Source of the DNA: Tetrastigma voinierianum
Taxonomy: Eukaryota > Streptophyta > Magnoliopsida > Vitales > Vitaceae
Reading direction: 5' to 3'
Assembly (NCBI GenBank): GCA_016808115.1
Contig: JAEQBH010001377.1
Coordinates: 372,001-436,000, forward strand
Length of the DNA stretch: 64,000 bases
Shown here: positions 33,795 through 45,725 of the stretch, in pieces
Position numbering within the stretch: position 1 is the stretch's first letter
Layout: the number at the start of each line of letters is the position of its first letter
The notes under the pieces: generated by a model
What the model was told of the DNA's origin: nothing
Seen by the model: the letters and a program-made list of their open reading frames with translations, nothing else
Database searches by the model: none
Made by a program: the position numbers and the translations under genes

Positions 33795-34490
33795 ATCAAG
33801 GGCTGGGCAAATGCTTGAGCGGAGCCTCAATATGAGCCACATGCCACAACAATATCCACCTTGGCGAATATCCACCTCTTTGAAGAAATCCAACCATGGC
33901 TTGAAGACTCAACCACAAGGTGTTGGATGCATCTCTCATCTAACATCTAGAGATGTTAAATCAAGTCCAAGTAGTGCTTCGAACTTTCTATGGTAATAGG
34001 CTTTGGTCAACATGTATGTCGATTCTCAAAAAATATGAATCTTCTCAAAATGTGCCATGATGCCTCTCGCCAGCTGCTCGAACTTTTATGTGGTAACACT
34101 TTGTCAACTGGATATTTTTCCACGCCTCACCCGCACCCTCCCCACCCCCTCCCTCCCCAACAAAGATATGGCATGAAGGGGCCAGGCAAATGCCTTCGCT
34201 TTGGTGAATATCCACCTCTTTGAAGAAAACCAACCATGACTTGAAGACCGACCAAAGGCAATGAATGAGGAGACTTGGCATCTAACATCAAGAGATGTTA
34301 ATCAAGTCCAAGCAGTGTAAGAACTTTTTTGTGGTAACAGGCTTTGTCAACATGTCTGCTGCATTCTCAGAAGTATGGATCTTCTCAAGCAATAACTCAC
34401 TAGAAGATACCAACTCCCTAATCTTGTGAAATCTCACATCTATGGGAGCTCGGGTGCTCGCATGTGAGACACTTGGTTCTTTTACTAAAA
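33795..34490. repeat. Direct duplication with 340-base offset in copia C 3' end
   Basis: tccacctctttgaagaaa at 33,871 recurs at 34,211, and caagtccaagtagtg at 33,964 matches caagtccaagcagtg at 34,304. The duplicated block includes the last codons of RNase H (equivalent of ENAADMLTKPVT on the minus strand) and the purine-rich spacer. The copies have diverged clearly, so the duplication is old. Confidence 0.75.
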
Positions 34491-34524
34491 GATGGCATCA
34501 ATCGCCACGCATGCAACCGAACTC
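34270..34524 (-). pseudogene. Copia C RNase H C-terminus (left of insertion)
   Basis: On the minus strand the sequence corresponds, across shifts, to the NQVSH ... RAPIDVRFHKIRELVSSSEL and LLEKIH end of copia RNase H. It is the exact missing continuation of 57,334-57,720. The insertion duplicates aactc (34,520-34,524 and 57,334-57,338). Confidence 0.8.
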
Positions 34525-35932
34525 GATGGAAATAAATCAAACAAGAAAGCACTAGGGTTTTAAAATTGTTTTATAAAATCTATTTCACAGAACCCATGCA
34601 AACATATTAATATCAAAAGGTGAAGATCGACTATACCGTATTGTTATAGATTTGTTGGCTAGTAGGGTTAAACAACTCCCCCGCATCTGTCTTCAATCTC
34701 GCCTCCTTACTTGAGGTGTGTGGGCACCAACGATTCAGACCCAGAACAATACACTCTAGTTTTTTCTGCCTAGATCTACCTTGCGTACTCAACACATGAG
34801 GTAAGGGATCTCTGAAGGGAAGAGACTCTAGAGACTGGGGTATGGAAAACCTCCTTTTTTTCTTCTCTCCTTTTCATCAGGGCAAGGGGTTTCTATTTAT
34901 AATCAACTCCTAAATGCATAAATATCCAACCAATTTGATATTTTCAAATTTGCCCCATACGGTCTTGATTAATATGAAATAAATGCATCATTACTCATAA
35001 TCAGAATCGTCAGTATTAATTTAAAATAAATTTTACTTATTACTTTTAATCTATAATCGGTCTAATATTAATTTGTACAAATTTAATTAATACTCTTAAT
35101 CTATAGAATCAGTTCAATATTAATTTGTACAGCCTCTAATTAATACTCTTAATCTATAATCGTCCAATATTAATTTGTAACAACCCTAATTAATATGTAC
35201 AAGCCTCAACATAGAGTAATTTATTCCAAATCATGAATCGTTTCATTAGTAAAATAGGTGTGGAATTGGGACCCATGGACTCTGTAATTTCAAGCTCCAA
35301 TAAATTCAATAATTAATTAAACTTTTAATCAATCATTTTAATTTTATTAATTTCCAGAGTTATTCCAATTAAAAACTTGAAATTGAACTCTTTGTCCCAC
35401 AAGATCGATTTTACTCAAAATTCGTAGTGTCCATTGATTTAACTAATATACAATTTCTATCCTCCAAGAAGTGAACATAACTGAGTTCCGGTGAAATACT
35501 ATTTTGCCCCTCTAATTATATCTTGATTCTTAAGTTCCATTAATCCATTAGTGAACAAAGCGCTTAATCTATAAAACCTATATAAATTAGAGCGCTCAAA
35601 CCGTTCGGGCCTGCAACCACAACACTTAAGGGAACCAACTGGTCCAAATCTTCCATAGAAGGGCTGATTCCATGTCCATAGTTCACATTCCCAAATGCAT
35701 ACACATCAATGGGCCTCCAAGACACGTTATTGGGCCCATTCCATAACGGGCTTTAACCCATGACTAAAAATATCACTGACATAAACAGAGTCTATGACTA
35801 CTCAGATTGAGACTGATCTCGCATATGATCATCTAATGGCTGCTTGAATTCTCGAGACAAACTAGATTTAAAAGAATTTGAAAACTACGCCTTGGTCCTG
35901 TCCTATATAATCTTATTATATATGGAGCCTCT
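34525..35932 (-). repeat. Copia B 3' LTR, left segment
   Basis: It matches 55,649-57,010 throughout: tattaatatcaaaaggtgaa, gaacaatacactctagtttt, cctaaatgcataaatatccaa and cttattatatatggag. It stops at E2 and continues at 49,775. Confidence 0.92.
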
Positions 35933-36245
35933 GATTAGTACCCAAAAAGTGCTATTTTGAGTCCTATTCAAGATAGGTTTTGAGTGCTTTTTGCGCACTA
36001 ATCATATCAATTGAGCCGATTGACGTGAGTAGGTCCACTTAGTACCACCGTCATTTCGAGTTTGTTTTTGCAATACTTTGCAGTTCAAGGTACTTCAGCC
36101 ATTTAGTTCAAATCTGATGTTAAGATACGTGCCTAATACTGAAGATTCACGATGTCATCAACCATCAAAAATGAAGGAAAATGGGATGCAGTGGCAAAAA
36201 GGAGATGCAAGAGTTAATACAGTTGAAGCAGAGTAATCCTGTGAA

Positions 36246-36560
36246 TTTCGCTATAATTGCGAAAATTTTGCACTGATTGCGAAAATTTCGCAATCATAAC
36301 GAAAATTTCGCAATCCTAACGAATTGAGAATTTCGCCAGGCTACGAGCTCTGCTAGCCAGCGAAATTCTATCAGGCCTAGCTAAAATTCCTCACCTCATG
36401 AGTTCAAACGAATTCCTCGCTGTTAGCTAGCGAAATCTCACCGTTGATATTAAATCTCGAATTTCAAGAGTCTTGCAGAATCCTCGCTTAGGCTAGCGAA
36501 ATTTCGCTAGGTTGCTAAATTTTCGCTATGCTAGCCAAATCTCTCGCATAGCGAAATTGT
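36246..36560. repeat. ttcgct/agcgaa palindrome cluster, E2 5' LTR
   Basis: About fifteen gcgaaa/ttcgc motifs occur in both orientations, ending about 110 bases before the TATA box. The longest include gcgaaatttcgctagg. Confidence 0.8.
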
Positions 36561-36668
36561 CGCCCCGTGATTTTGAATTTTGATGCCAACCATCTGCTTG
36601 GTGTATTACCATTTTAGCCCTTATGTAATTTCACATGTTAGGTATTTTGGTAGTTTCACACTCGTCAG

Positions 36669-36679
36669 ACTATATAAAC
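36669..36679 (+). promoter_or_regulatory. TATA box of E2 5' LTR
   Basis: actatataaaccccc is a consensus plant TATA box, present also in the 3' LTR at 48,947. Transcription should start about 30 bases downstream. Confidence 0.6.
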
Positions 36680-37530
36680 CCCCATAATTTTGTAACCAAA
36701 AGCAACTTTTTCATTTTATAACAGTTTGCCCGCAGCTTTCATTTTAGGGTTTCATTTTGTTTCCTTCACTCTTTCTTTCATTTTCTGTGTCACAAACACA
36801 CTCTCGAGGATGACAACTCAAGGGATGCTTCGCTGCTTCCTCATAGCTTTGAAGAGGAGGGTGGCTAGTCATTTGGGGGTTGTTGCAAAGTTGTCCTCAT
36901 GCTATAAATGACACAGTACGCATTTATGGTTCCATACCTTCCAAACTAGGTTTAATGCCATTTTAATGTTGTTCCTTTTGGTCAATACTTACATGCTTAG
37001 GTTCTGCATGCTTAATGCTAGATGCATTGATATCCTTTAGATGCCATTTACGAGCCACTGAAATGAGGTTAAATGCTAGGGGTTTTAAACTGAATGGGAC
37101 TTTAATGCTTAGTACTTGGTCGACTCCAAATAGAGTGGTTATAGGGTTAGGTTTTATAGTTAAACAAAGATCCTGCTTGGTTACTTTGACTATAGGTCAT
37201 TTGTCCTAATGCGAGGAAATAACCCGAGGACACCTTAATACCCCCATGTTATCGAGCTAGTGACCCAAGCCTTCAAAGTTACCATTTCACACTTCACTTT
37301 AAACCATTACAGTTATTCAGTGAACATACAACCCCCACTGTTTTTAACAAAACCCGAAAACTAAACAAAAGCCTCACCAATTTCCAAACACGATGCAAAT
37401 CATTCAGATGAAAACCCATCCCCGTGTTCTACCTGCACCGTCAGATCAAGAAGAGCTTGACTACGATGCAGGAGGAACTAAGGATACAAATATTGTTGAT
37501 TCCGAATCACCCTACCGTGGCACGACCAAA

Positions 37531-37550
37531 TGGCGCCTGTCGGATGGTGC
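37531..37550 (+). other. E2 primer-binding site
   Basis: tggcgcctgtcggatggtgc starts two bases after the 5' LTR. It is Athila-like (tRNA-Asp type) with mismatches after the first seven bases. Confidence 0.8.
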
Positions 37551-37959
37551 CAAAACTACGATGATGAGTTGATGTACTTGTAATCCACATTACAAGTGTT
37601 ATGTGACCTTGCACTAATTAGCGGCAGAACTCCGTGCAAGTTTTCTTCACTTCGCAGCTATCGCACTGCTGCTTTCACAAATGTTTTTTTGCTTTAACTA
37701 ACACCGACCTTTTGGCAAGTTTGTTTGTGCTTCACAAGGCCTCATTTGTGTACTGTGTTTACGCAAAGAATGGATTGAGGGATTTAAAGATCGCAAAGAA
37801 CTAGCACACCACTTGAACAAAGTTGTGAACCGTGTACACAAAGTGAAAATACTGATCCCCACCGAAGAACAAAGAAAGTCACCAAAATCAGTGAAATCCA
37901 ACAGCCACAGTCAATGAGGACCACATACACCTCCTAGAAAGCTGCCCTCCGCATCATAC

Positions 37960-39300
37960 CCTCATGCCGAGGATGTAGTGTTGAGACCTCACCCAAGCAC
38001 TCTCATTCCCACCTTTCATGGTATGGAGAATGAAAATCCATATTCACACATACAAGATTCTTGAGAGGCATGCACAACTTTCGCTGAAGGTATAATCTGA
38101 CATGGATTTGCTCAAGCTGAAAAAGCATTTCCACCGACACTAAGGACAAGGCCAAAATATGGCCCAACTCACCGAGGCCGAACGTGATTAGAAATCAGCC
38201 CATCTTCAACAAACAGCACATGCCAAAGACCAACGCTTGAAGAGACAGATCTACACTCCTCATCGGCCTTATGACAATGAGAAATTTCAACAAATGGAGA
38301 GATCATGGAGGACCATCACACATTCACATCATGGTTTCGACACACCGGATGCTTAAGAATCATTTCTATACTATATGTCCCCGCGCCATGAAAACAATTG
38401 CTAGAAACCATGTGCGGAGGTGATTTTTCGAGTAAAAACCATGAGCCATGGATTTCTTGAGTTATGTGGCCGAAACTTCCAAGGGTCGATGAGCCAACCC
38501 GGTGAGAGGTGGAGAAAATGAGGCCCGCCCACCAAAGGAGGGATTTTACACTTTCTGAGGACATGGAAATGAAAGCAAAATTTCACCCCACAGAATGAGA
38601 GAGTAGAAGGAAAGAGGCTCCACAAGTGCAGTGCAAAGGGGAATGAAAACACCGCGCACAGCCAACCCATTCATCGCTTGTCAACCCACACAGCTCCAGA
38701 GAACATCATCCGAGTACCCCTTCTGAAGGCTGATTTGATGTCACTATGCAAATGCCGAGGTCAATACAGTTTCACAACCCACGCCCCATATGGTAATACC
38801 ACACCAACAAAACCTAATCCTCCCGCCTACGTGCTCCCCCGTGCCAAACAACATTGTTCTCATCTCAACTACGCCACCATCATCTACTTCAAATAACAAG
38901 AGATACCGACTGAGCAAGAAGGTAGGCAATTTTGTGGAAGAACAAAAAGTGATCAATTTGCACACTGACACAAAGGATTGACACCGCAGAAAGACACCTA
39001 ACAAAAGAATAAGGGCCAGAGAAATCTTAATAAGAAAATAGATAACTTGCGTGTTCATCACAAAGATCAACAATATTCTGGAGGTGCAGGAGAGAGGAAG
39101 GTTCCCTTCCCAAACATTGCCAAATCCAAAAGAGTCCATGAGGTAGATTCATCCAAAGAATTCAGACATTTAGGTGAAGGCTATAATCACTCCGAGGAGT
39201 GGAAGAGAAATAACAAACCAGAGCCTCCACACACAAGAAAAAATGCAAGGAAAAGGAAGCCGAATCGAGAGGGTGATCATGAAGACTCAATAGTCACCTG
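37960..39300 (+). pseudogene. E2 Athila gag
   Basis: Reading across shifts: STLIPTFHGMENENPYSHIQ then EACTTFAEGI (38,005-38,095), an LKKAFPPTLxDKAK equivalent (38,110-38,155), HHGFDT (38,328), a KQLLETMCGGDFxSK equivalent (38,390-38,440), LSEDMEMKAK (38,551), NAPYGNT (38,783) and KKVGNFVEEQKVINLHTD (38,915). This is the Athila-type capsid (PF03732) order from N- to C-terminus. The zinc knuckle (expected near 38,690-38,760) is not readable. There are many stops and shifts. Confidence 0.85.
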
Positions 39301-39479
39301 ATGCCACCTCCATTTCCTCTGTGCACCGAGAAGCAAGAAGAATGGCATCCCAAAGAAAGTGTGCATCCTAAGTCCTAAGGCAGTAAGGTCAACATACCCT
39401 TGACATCATCATCAAATGTCCCCGCCATGCAAAGCTAAGGACCTTGCATAATCAAAAAGGGATTGCATTGAGAGAAGAA

Positions 39480-39960
39480 AGCCTTCCTAACCGGCGTTAA
39501 GGCTATAATCCAGCAAGACCCTGGGCCAAATACAAGGATCCGATCCCACAATTTCAAATAACATTGGAGGACTTCAGATGATAAGGCATCGTCGATTCGG
39601 GGGCCGCAAACTCGCCATACTGTATGGGCTTAGGTTTTAGGAGAGCTAAACCCACAAATACTCTACTTGTCAGTCAATGACAGATCAAATGAAGATTCCT
39701 AAGGGAATAGTTGAAGATGTGTTAGAAGAGTAGACAAATTCTACTATCCAAGACTTGTAGTGCTTGATACCGAGCCACGGCAAACGCCCAATCATGTGCC
39801 AATTATCCCTGAAGACCATTTCGCCACGCTAATGGCTATCAATCGTCGAATATCACAGCTCACATTTGGCAACATGACAATGGAGTCGAACATTTTCATT
39901 CGGGGCTACAAGCACAAACCAAAGGAAGGTGAAATGGAAGGAACAATGAAGTCTCGTCAT
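39480..39960 (+). pseudogene. E2 aspartic protease
   Basis: A gattcgggggccgca segment (39,593) encodes DSGAA, matching the active-site D-(L/S)-GA of Athila protease. The sequence continues with IPKGIVEDVLEE (39,698) and LDTEP (39,761), then PNHVPIIPEDHFATLMAI (39,790), where the family has PNHVPIILGRPFLATA, and LTFGNMTMESNIF (39,860). It is broken by frame changes between these blocks. Nothing resembling RT follows. Confidence 0.85.
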
Positions 39961-40199
39961 TGATCGTGAGTAGCAGTGGAAGCCAATGTCCTTAAATTGC
40001 AAGAATTGGTTAATCCAGATGAAGCAGTTTGTTTGGGAATTGCCATCAGCACTACTTACAGAAATCGTCACCTAAAATCACCCAATGAGAAAGAGAAAAT
40101 CAACAATGGGAAATTAAGCATCATAAGCATTAGCCTCTCGTGCCACCGCCCCGTGTCAGAGCCCTCTCACCCTCCTCGGTAAATCAATGAATTTAGCTG

Positions 40200-40480
40200 G
40201 TTCGTGTTCTCTTAACCAAATTGCAGCTCAATAATTTTTGGTTTTTTCTTTAAATTGGTCAATTTACATTTTAGGCTATTTTTAGTAGTTTCCCTATTAA
40301 AGTAAAATTTTCTCCTTCTTAAGTAGCCTAAGTCTAATATTATTTATTTTTATTTTTATTTTTATTTTTATTATTAGGTTTTTGTTAGAAATAACATTTA
40401 TTTTTGTCTTCTTTTTGTGTTGTTTTTATATGGCCTAATTAAATAATTTTTTTTTTATTGCATGTGAGCCATATTTTTGG
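40200..40480. other. AT-rich spacer of E2 between protease and internal promoter
   Basis: No coding. It includes a (ttttta)n-like stretch near 40,345-40,375. This is where pol would be expected and is absent. Confidence 0.6.
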
Positions 40481-40484
40481 CTGA

Positions 40485-40580
40485 AATTCGCTATAATAGC
40501 GAAATCAACCCTGGTGACCCTTCGGCTCCCCTTCAAAACTCTATTTAAACAAAGGGGGAGGGCCAAACGACTTCATTTCT
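40485..40580 (+). promoter_or_regulatory. Possible internal promoter of E2 accessory frame
   Basis: ttcgctataatagcgaa (40,487-40,503), a perfect inverted repeat of the LTR palindrome type, is followed 38 bases on by ctatttaaaca, a TATA-like box, then a purine-rich aaagggggagggcc and a leader to the ATG at 40,978. The LTR promoters of the same element have the same order of parts. The function is inferred. Confidence 0.45.
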
Positions 40581-40977
40581 ATTCCCCTCCCCCAGCCGAG
40601 CCCTGAGCCTCCAGTAGCCGCGCCCCTGCCGAGCCCGGGGCACAGACCACACGCCGCTCTGTCGTGCCCGCACAAACGCGCCCTCGCACCGCCACGAAAC
40701 ACTACCGCCCGTGAGGCTCGGGCCTTCACGCCGCCTCCCGTGCCGCAGCCGACCCCGTTCCGCGTCTCGCCGCACGAGTAGCAAAGGCCCCGGTCCAAAG
40801 GCAAGACTACAAAGCAGTTGTCTCATTGGTTCACCAGCGCATCGGGCCGAGCCCCGGTTCGTCTGCGGTCCAGTGGTCCCCACCGCCGTGCCTTGGTTCA
40901 CCAAGAGCTCCGTCCGGGGCCAGAGCGTGCACCGCCCCCCAAGGCCGCCCCGCCGGTGGTCCTTGTTGTCTACAGAC

Positions 40978-42540
40978 ATGGTCCGCACCAGAGGTGGGTC
41001 CCGCCTGAGGCCCTAACAGTCTTCAAGAGACTCGAGCAGAGGAGCAGGCCCCGCCCATCCAAATCCCAGCCACCCCCGCAGCTGGCCCCCGAGGTACCCC
41101 GAGGTCTCAGGGGTTCAGAGATACCGCACTTGACGGGACCTCGAGCCCCTTCACTGCCAAGCACGAGAGATCCAGGAGGCCCCTGGCCCCAAGCGGCCCG
41201 CACTTCAGACCTGGAGCCATCTTCATCTAGCCCAAGCCATCACCGCGCCAGCACTGAGGAGAGCTTATCGCCCGACATCCCCGCAAATTTCGAGGATCGG
41301 GAGGCCCTTCGTCGAAAGCACCCTATCCCGGGGAACGAAATTCCACTCTAGTGGATTTTCATGGGAGTCAGATACGATGTCTGACACTGACCGTCGACCC
41401 CGGGTTCCCGGACTCCATGCGACCGACAGCATTACTCACTTCCTTCCGCTTTATGACGCCGCGACAAGCTTTACTACCCCGGTGGTTCTTCGCCTCTACC
41501 ATTCTATGACCTCCTCGGGAGCACGAATCCGCTCTCGAGTTCGATTCACCATCGATGATCGGGATCGGGAGTTCTCGTGGCGGCAGACATTTTCAAATGA
41601 AGACGGGCTCCGCAGACAAGGCAGCCACCTCGAGGTTATCTGACCGGCCCCAACCGACCCATGGGTGGGAGATGGCTCGTGATTCGCACGAGACACTACA
41701 CAGACTCCGACTATCCCAGTGCGCCTCCCGCCGCATGCTTCATTGATCATCCGTCAGACCAGTCTCTTCCCGCCCAAGATCACGCCTAGCCGTAGGGAGC
41801 CATCCTGCAGGCTTCAGACCTGATCTCGTGGGGATACCGGCTTAGTCCCTCCGAGTCGTGATGACCTCCCTACTACACTTTGAAGATAAGGTCCACCGCA
41901 AGGGCCTGGCTCGAGCAGAGAGTCTACCCTTGCTGATGCCACGACTGCTGAGCCAGGTCCTGGAGCACTTGGGCTTTCCAGAGGAGCCCCGGATTGAGCG
42001 GAGGATTACTCATGCCTCGTGTCCCGTCTATGGAGCCAGCTACAGGATATCGACCCTTTTTCTCCTCCAAGAAGTAGGGACTCAGAGGAGGTAATTGGAT
42101 CTAGAGCCGTAGGACTCTGTGAGAGAGATGATCCCGCTCCCGGTGTACGGAGAGGAGTCCACAAGCCGAGAGACTTCGATCTCCTCCTCCACCGTCAGCC
42201 ACTGCACCCCCGCGACACTCCCGGCCTATCATATACACAAAGCACTCTCCTGAGTAATGCTCATGAAGTACTGTGGAGATAGCAGTGTTATGGATGTCAG
42301 TCTGCCCATTAGCCTCTACACGTGCATCACGGACCGAGGCTGACTCGAGCCGAGACTACTTTAGAGCAAAGGTCATACCATGCTCCAAACAGATCATGAG
42401 TCACCTCATTCCCAGACAGTCAATTGATAGATGGTGCCAAGAAGAAAGAAGAAGAATTTCCTTGTATTATGTTACCACAGCAGCCTACAACGATCCTCCA
42501 CCCACCACGAGATTGAGGTTCACATTCTGGCTCTAACTTT
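40978..42540 (+). pseudogene. E2 accessory frame (Athila ORF1 / PF20167-like)
   Basis: The start ATGGTCCGCACCAGAGGTGG gives MVRTRGG, a start I know from plant retroelement frames of this kind. After a frameshift comes a proline/serine-rich stretch (about 41,040-41,270), then FEDREALRRKHP. The conserved part appears in pieces: HFEDKVHRKGLARAESLPLL, MPRLLSQVLEHLGFPEEPRI (41,880-42,000). The family (putative plant transposon protein, PF20167, related to ATHILA ORF-1) has no assigned activity. Sequence is GC-rich (codon position bias) compared with surrounding DNA. At least five shifts or stops are present. Confidence 0.75.
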
Positions 42541-43210
42541 CCTATCCCTACATGTCTATGCTCTTACCGGGAGGCTGTGAGGTGTGGAGTGTCTCTCTGC
42601 TATGTTTCTTTTTGTGATAGTTTTCATTGCTATCAAATGCTTACTAATTTTGTTTAGGATTCATGTATTAGCCAATAGTAGGCAATGATATTTTTGTATG
42701 TTTAGCTATATTTCCTTTATTAGCCATTTTGGTTATATCAAAAGCTTTACAAAGACTATTTATGCTTATTATACTTCAGGTAAAGTAATACAGTTTTTAT
42801 TTTGTATTCATTTCTCGCTTAATCAGATAATTTGACGCCTTTAATTGAACAATTGAATGTTCACTGGAATAATTGAATTCGCTTTTAATTGAACAAATGA
42901 ATGCTTTTAATTAAAGAATTCAAAACCTTGCTTGTTACCTAATGTTAGAACAATTCCATGCATGATTTAATTTCTGTCAATCGAGATTTCGCGCATTCAA
43001 CTCCTTAACATTCCTTAGCTAATTCACACCGCACACCGGGGATTGCACTAATAGGTCGTGGAAATTATGTACTCCTTTCACTTTGCAAAGCCTACTTAGG
43101 GCTTGCTGACTAACCATAATAGGTTAGTATTACTGGCGTATGAAGGCCAAATGTAGTCTTCCAAAAAGGAAAAGAAAAAGCAAAAATAAAGAAAGAAGAA
43201 AAGAAAATAA
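42541..43210. other. E2 3' untranslated region, first part
   Basis: AT-rich and non-coding. It includes three attgaac/attgaat repeats at 42,843-42,905 and an A/G-rich stretch at 43,155-43,205 that matches 6,667-6,730 of E1 in the opposite orientation. Confidence 0.6.
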
Positions 43211-44640
43211 AGCCAGGATCATCACGCCTGAGCCTTGGCCCAACCTGGACAAGGATCCGACCTGCTTTCGGGTGCAAACCATATAATCGACTCCTTATTT
43301 TTCTTTTTTTTTTTTCAGAAATGAACTTATATTTATACAAACAATTTTTGTAATAACCAACAATCATTTATTTCATAAATGAACTAACACCTGGAGTGGT
43401 ATCCATTAAAAATTTATACACATATACTAAGTCCCATTCTCTTATACAAATATATATACATACATACACATATCTAATACAACATCGTAGATCAAGTGAA
43501 CAAGGCCGGTGAGTGACCTCGCCTAGATGGTCCGCACAGCCGGTGTGGAATGTCCCGGGTCCCTTTATCCTTCTTCGCACCTACACCTGGACAACACCCG
43601 TGCTGCTTTACGCTGCTGGGGAATACAGACAGAACGACTAATAACAATAATCACACACTATCTTTTACATTTACTTACTTATGCATATGCGCAACTAAGT
43701 CTATTCTATGACTTCTAACTCATCCTACATTATACATGTAGATTTTATTCGCTCAGATTCCTTATCATTATCTGTTCATATTACTTCCACATGTCTTTAC
43801 AGTTGTAACTCATATCTACTACATGTATGTCAGATCAAATCATATTCAAAGTAAACTTATACGTATACAATGGCAATTCAGAACATATCAAAGTCATATC
43901 AGTTTCATACAGGTTCAAATCAAACTAATACCAATACATATTAGACTCTTTATCATCATCACTACTGCTTCATTAATCAACTCCCTTTAGCAATTACGCT
44001 TCGATCCGGGATGCCCATTTAAAACATTTTGTTTGCTATATTAAATTTTCATTTTCAAAGTGTCACAATCTTAACTCTCGACTTGACCCCGGCCAAGGAT
44101 CCAAGCCGGAGCTCCTACACCCGACATTTTCAATCAAAACATTTTGTTTCGCTTTATTAAATTTTTATTTTCAAAGTGTCGACCGAACCCTACTCGAATC
44201 TTGGCGGATCCAAGCCGGAGTCCTCCTACATCTCGACATTTTCAATTATCTTCCCAAACATTTTGTTTATGTTATTCCATTTTAAACTCTTACCACCCAA
44301 AACACTTTTTCGCAATCCCATAACCACTTTTACAAATTCAAGAAAAGACCCATAACATTCACTTAATAACATGCATTTACAAAATAATGCCTTTATCCAC
44401 ATAAACTCATGCTATTCATTGCAGATGCTTCCATTTTACTACATCATTTATCATATCACAATAACATGTATTTTTCAATGCAATAATTCAATTCACAATT
44501 CAATTTATAAGATTTAAGCATTCACATAAAAACCATTACACTCATTAATGTTGTTATAATACTTGACTATTCAATTCAGTGATTTTTAATTAATTCGCTT
44601 AATGAATCCTACTTTTACTTATCCCAGAATGTGTCTACAT

Positions 44641-45030
44641 TTACAATTCGTCTCCCATCATGACGGATTGCTTGGTGCATCCCGACACGTGGTATCACTT
44701 TATCTCGCCCATCATGACGGAAGTTATTTGGTGCATCCCGACACGTGGTATCACTCCTTCGGTCTCCCATCATGACGGATGTCATTGCGCATCCCGACAC
44801 GTGGTATCACTTATTCGCCTCCCATCATGCCTGATGCCGCTTATGCACCTGACACGCAGGTATCAATTAAATGTCATACGCCATCACGACCCGGATCCAA
44901 ACTGTGAATCCCGCCAAGCGGATATTTCTTCAATGCCATACGCCATCATGACGATGCCGATCAGGTGCATCCCGCTGCTGACATTGATAATTTAGGTGCT
45001 CGTGATCTGATGCCGCTTGGTGCATCCCAC
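44641..45030. repeat. 55-60 bp tandem repeat in Tekay/Del-like LTR 2
   Basis: Units start at ccatcatgacgg near 44,655, 44,708, 44,767, 44,822 (cctgatg variant), 44,878 and 44,942. Each carries gtgcatcccgacacgtggta followed by tcactt. About six units, later ones more diverged. Confidence 0.85.
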
Positions 45031-45289
45031 GCTGCTCATTCTTCATCATTCCATTCATTTACGACGATTCCGCTTAATGAACTCGCCTTTATTATTATTC
45101 ACATTCATTCGCTAATATCACATTTCGATTTCATATTCACTGTGATTCGACATTTAAGGATTCGATTCAACTGATGAATCCCAGCCCTTATTATCATTCA
45201 CATTCATTCGGTTTTCAAATATCAAATTTCAATTCCATATTCACTTTCTCAGATTATCTTTTCAAAGATATACTCAATCACATACTCAT

Positions 45290-45725
45290 TCATGTGATCA
45301 TTTATATATACTCATTCATATGCTCATTCACGTATACTCATTCCTATACTTATTCACGTATACTCATTCATGTATACTCCTTCATGTATACTTATTCATA
45401 AATTCATTTTACGATACTTATTCACGTATACCATTCATACACTCATTCATATTCATTCATGTATACTCATTCATGTATACTATCTATAAATTCATTTATC
45501 GATACTTATTCACGATACTCATTCACACTCATTCACATATGCATTCATGTATACTATCTGTGTATACTCATTCATAAATTCATTTATGTATACTTATTCA
45601 CGTATACTCATTCATACACTCATTCCCATATGCATTCATGTATACTCATTCATACACTCATTCACATATCATTCATATATCATTCATATGTATACTATTC
45701 ATACCATTTACGATACTAATTCAGT
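45290..45725. repeat. Minisatellite of actcattcatgtat type
   Basis: Dozens of 10-14 base units combining tatactcattca and cgtatact/catgtatact in irregular order. Frames read over it are serine/tyrosine/histidine/isoleucine repeats and are not genes. Confidence 0.9.

Larger units (their letters stand above)
35933..37528 (+). repeat. E2 5' LTR
   Basis: It starts tgattagtacccaaaaagtg and ends gtggcacgacca. It pairs with 48,177-49,774 over its whole length. It contains the palindrome cluster (36,246-36,560) and a TATA box (36,670). Confidence 0.93.

Noticed and set aside
33460..34524. A separate fourth copia element left of 34,525
   Set aside because: Its RNase H end is exactly the part missing from copia C at 57,334, so both belong to one split element.
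40541..40988. Minus-strand frames opposite the E2 accessory region
   Set aside because: They are shadows of the GC-rich plus-strand frame.
45174..45719. Overlapping frames with many histidine, serine and tyrosine residues
   Set aside because: They are translations of the actcattcatgtat minisatellite.
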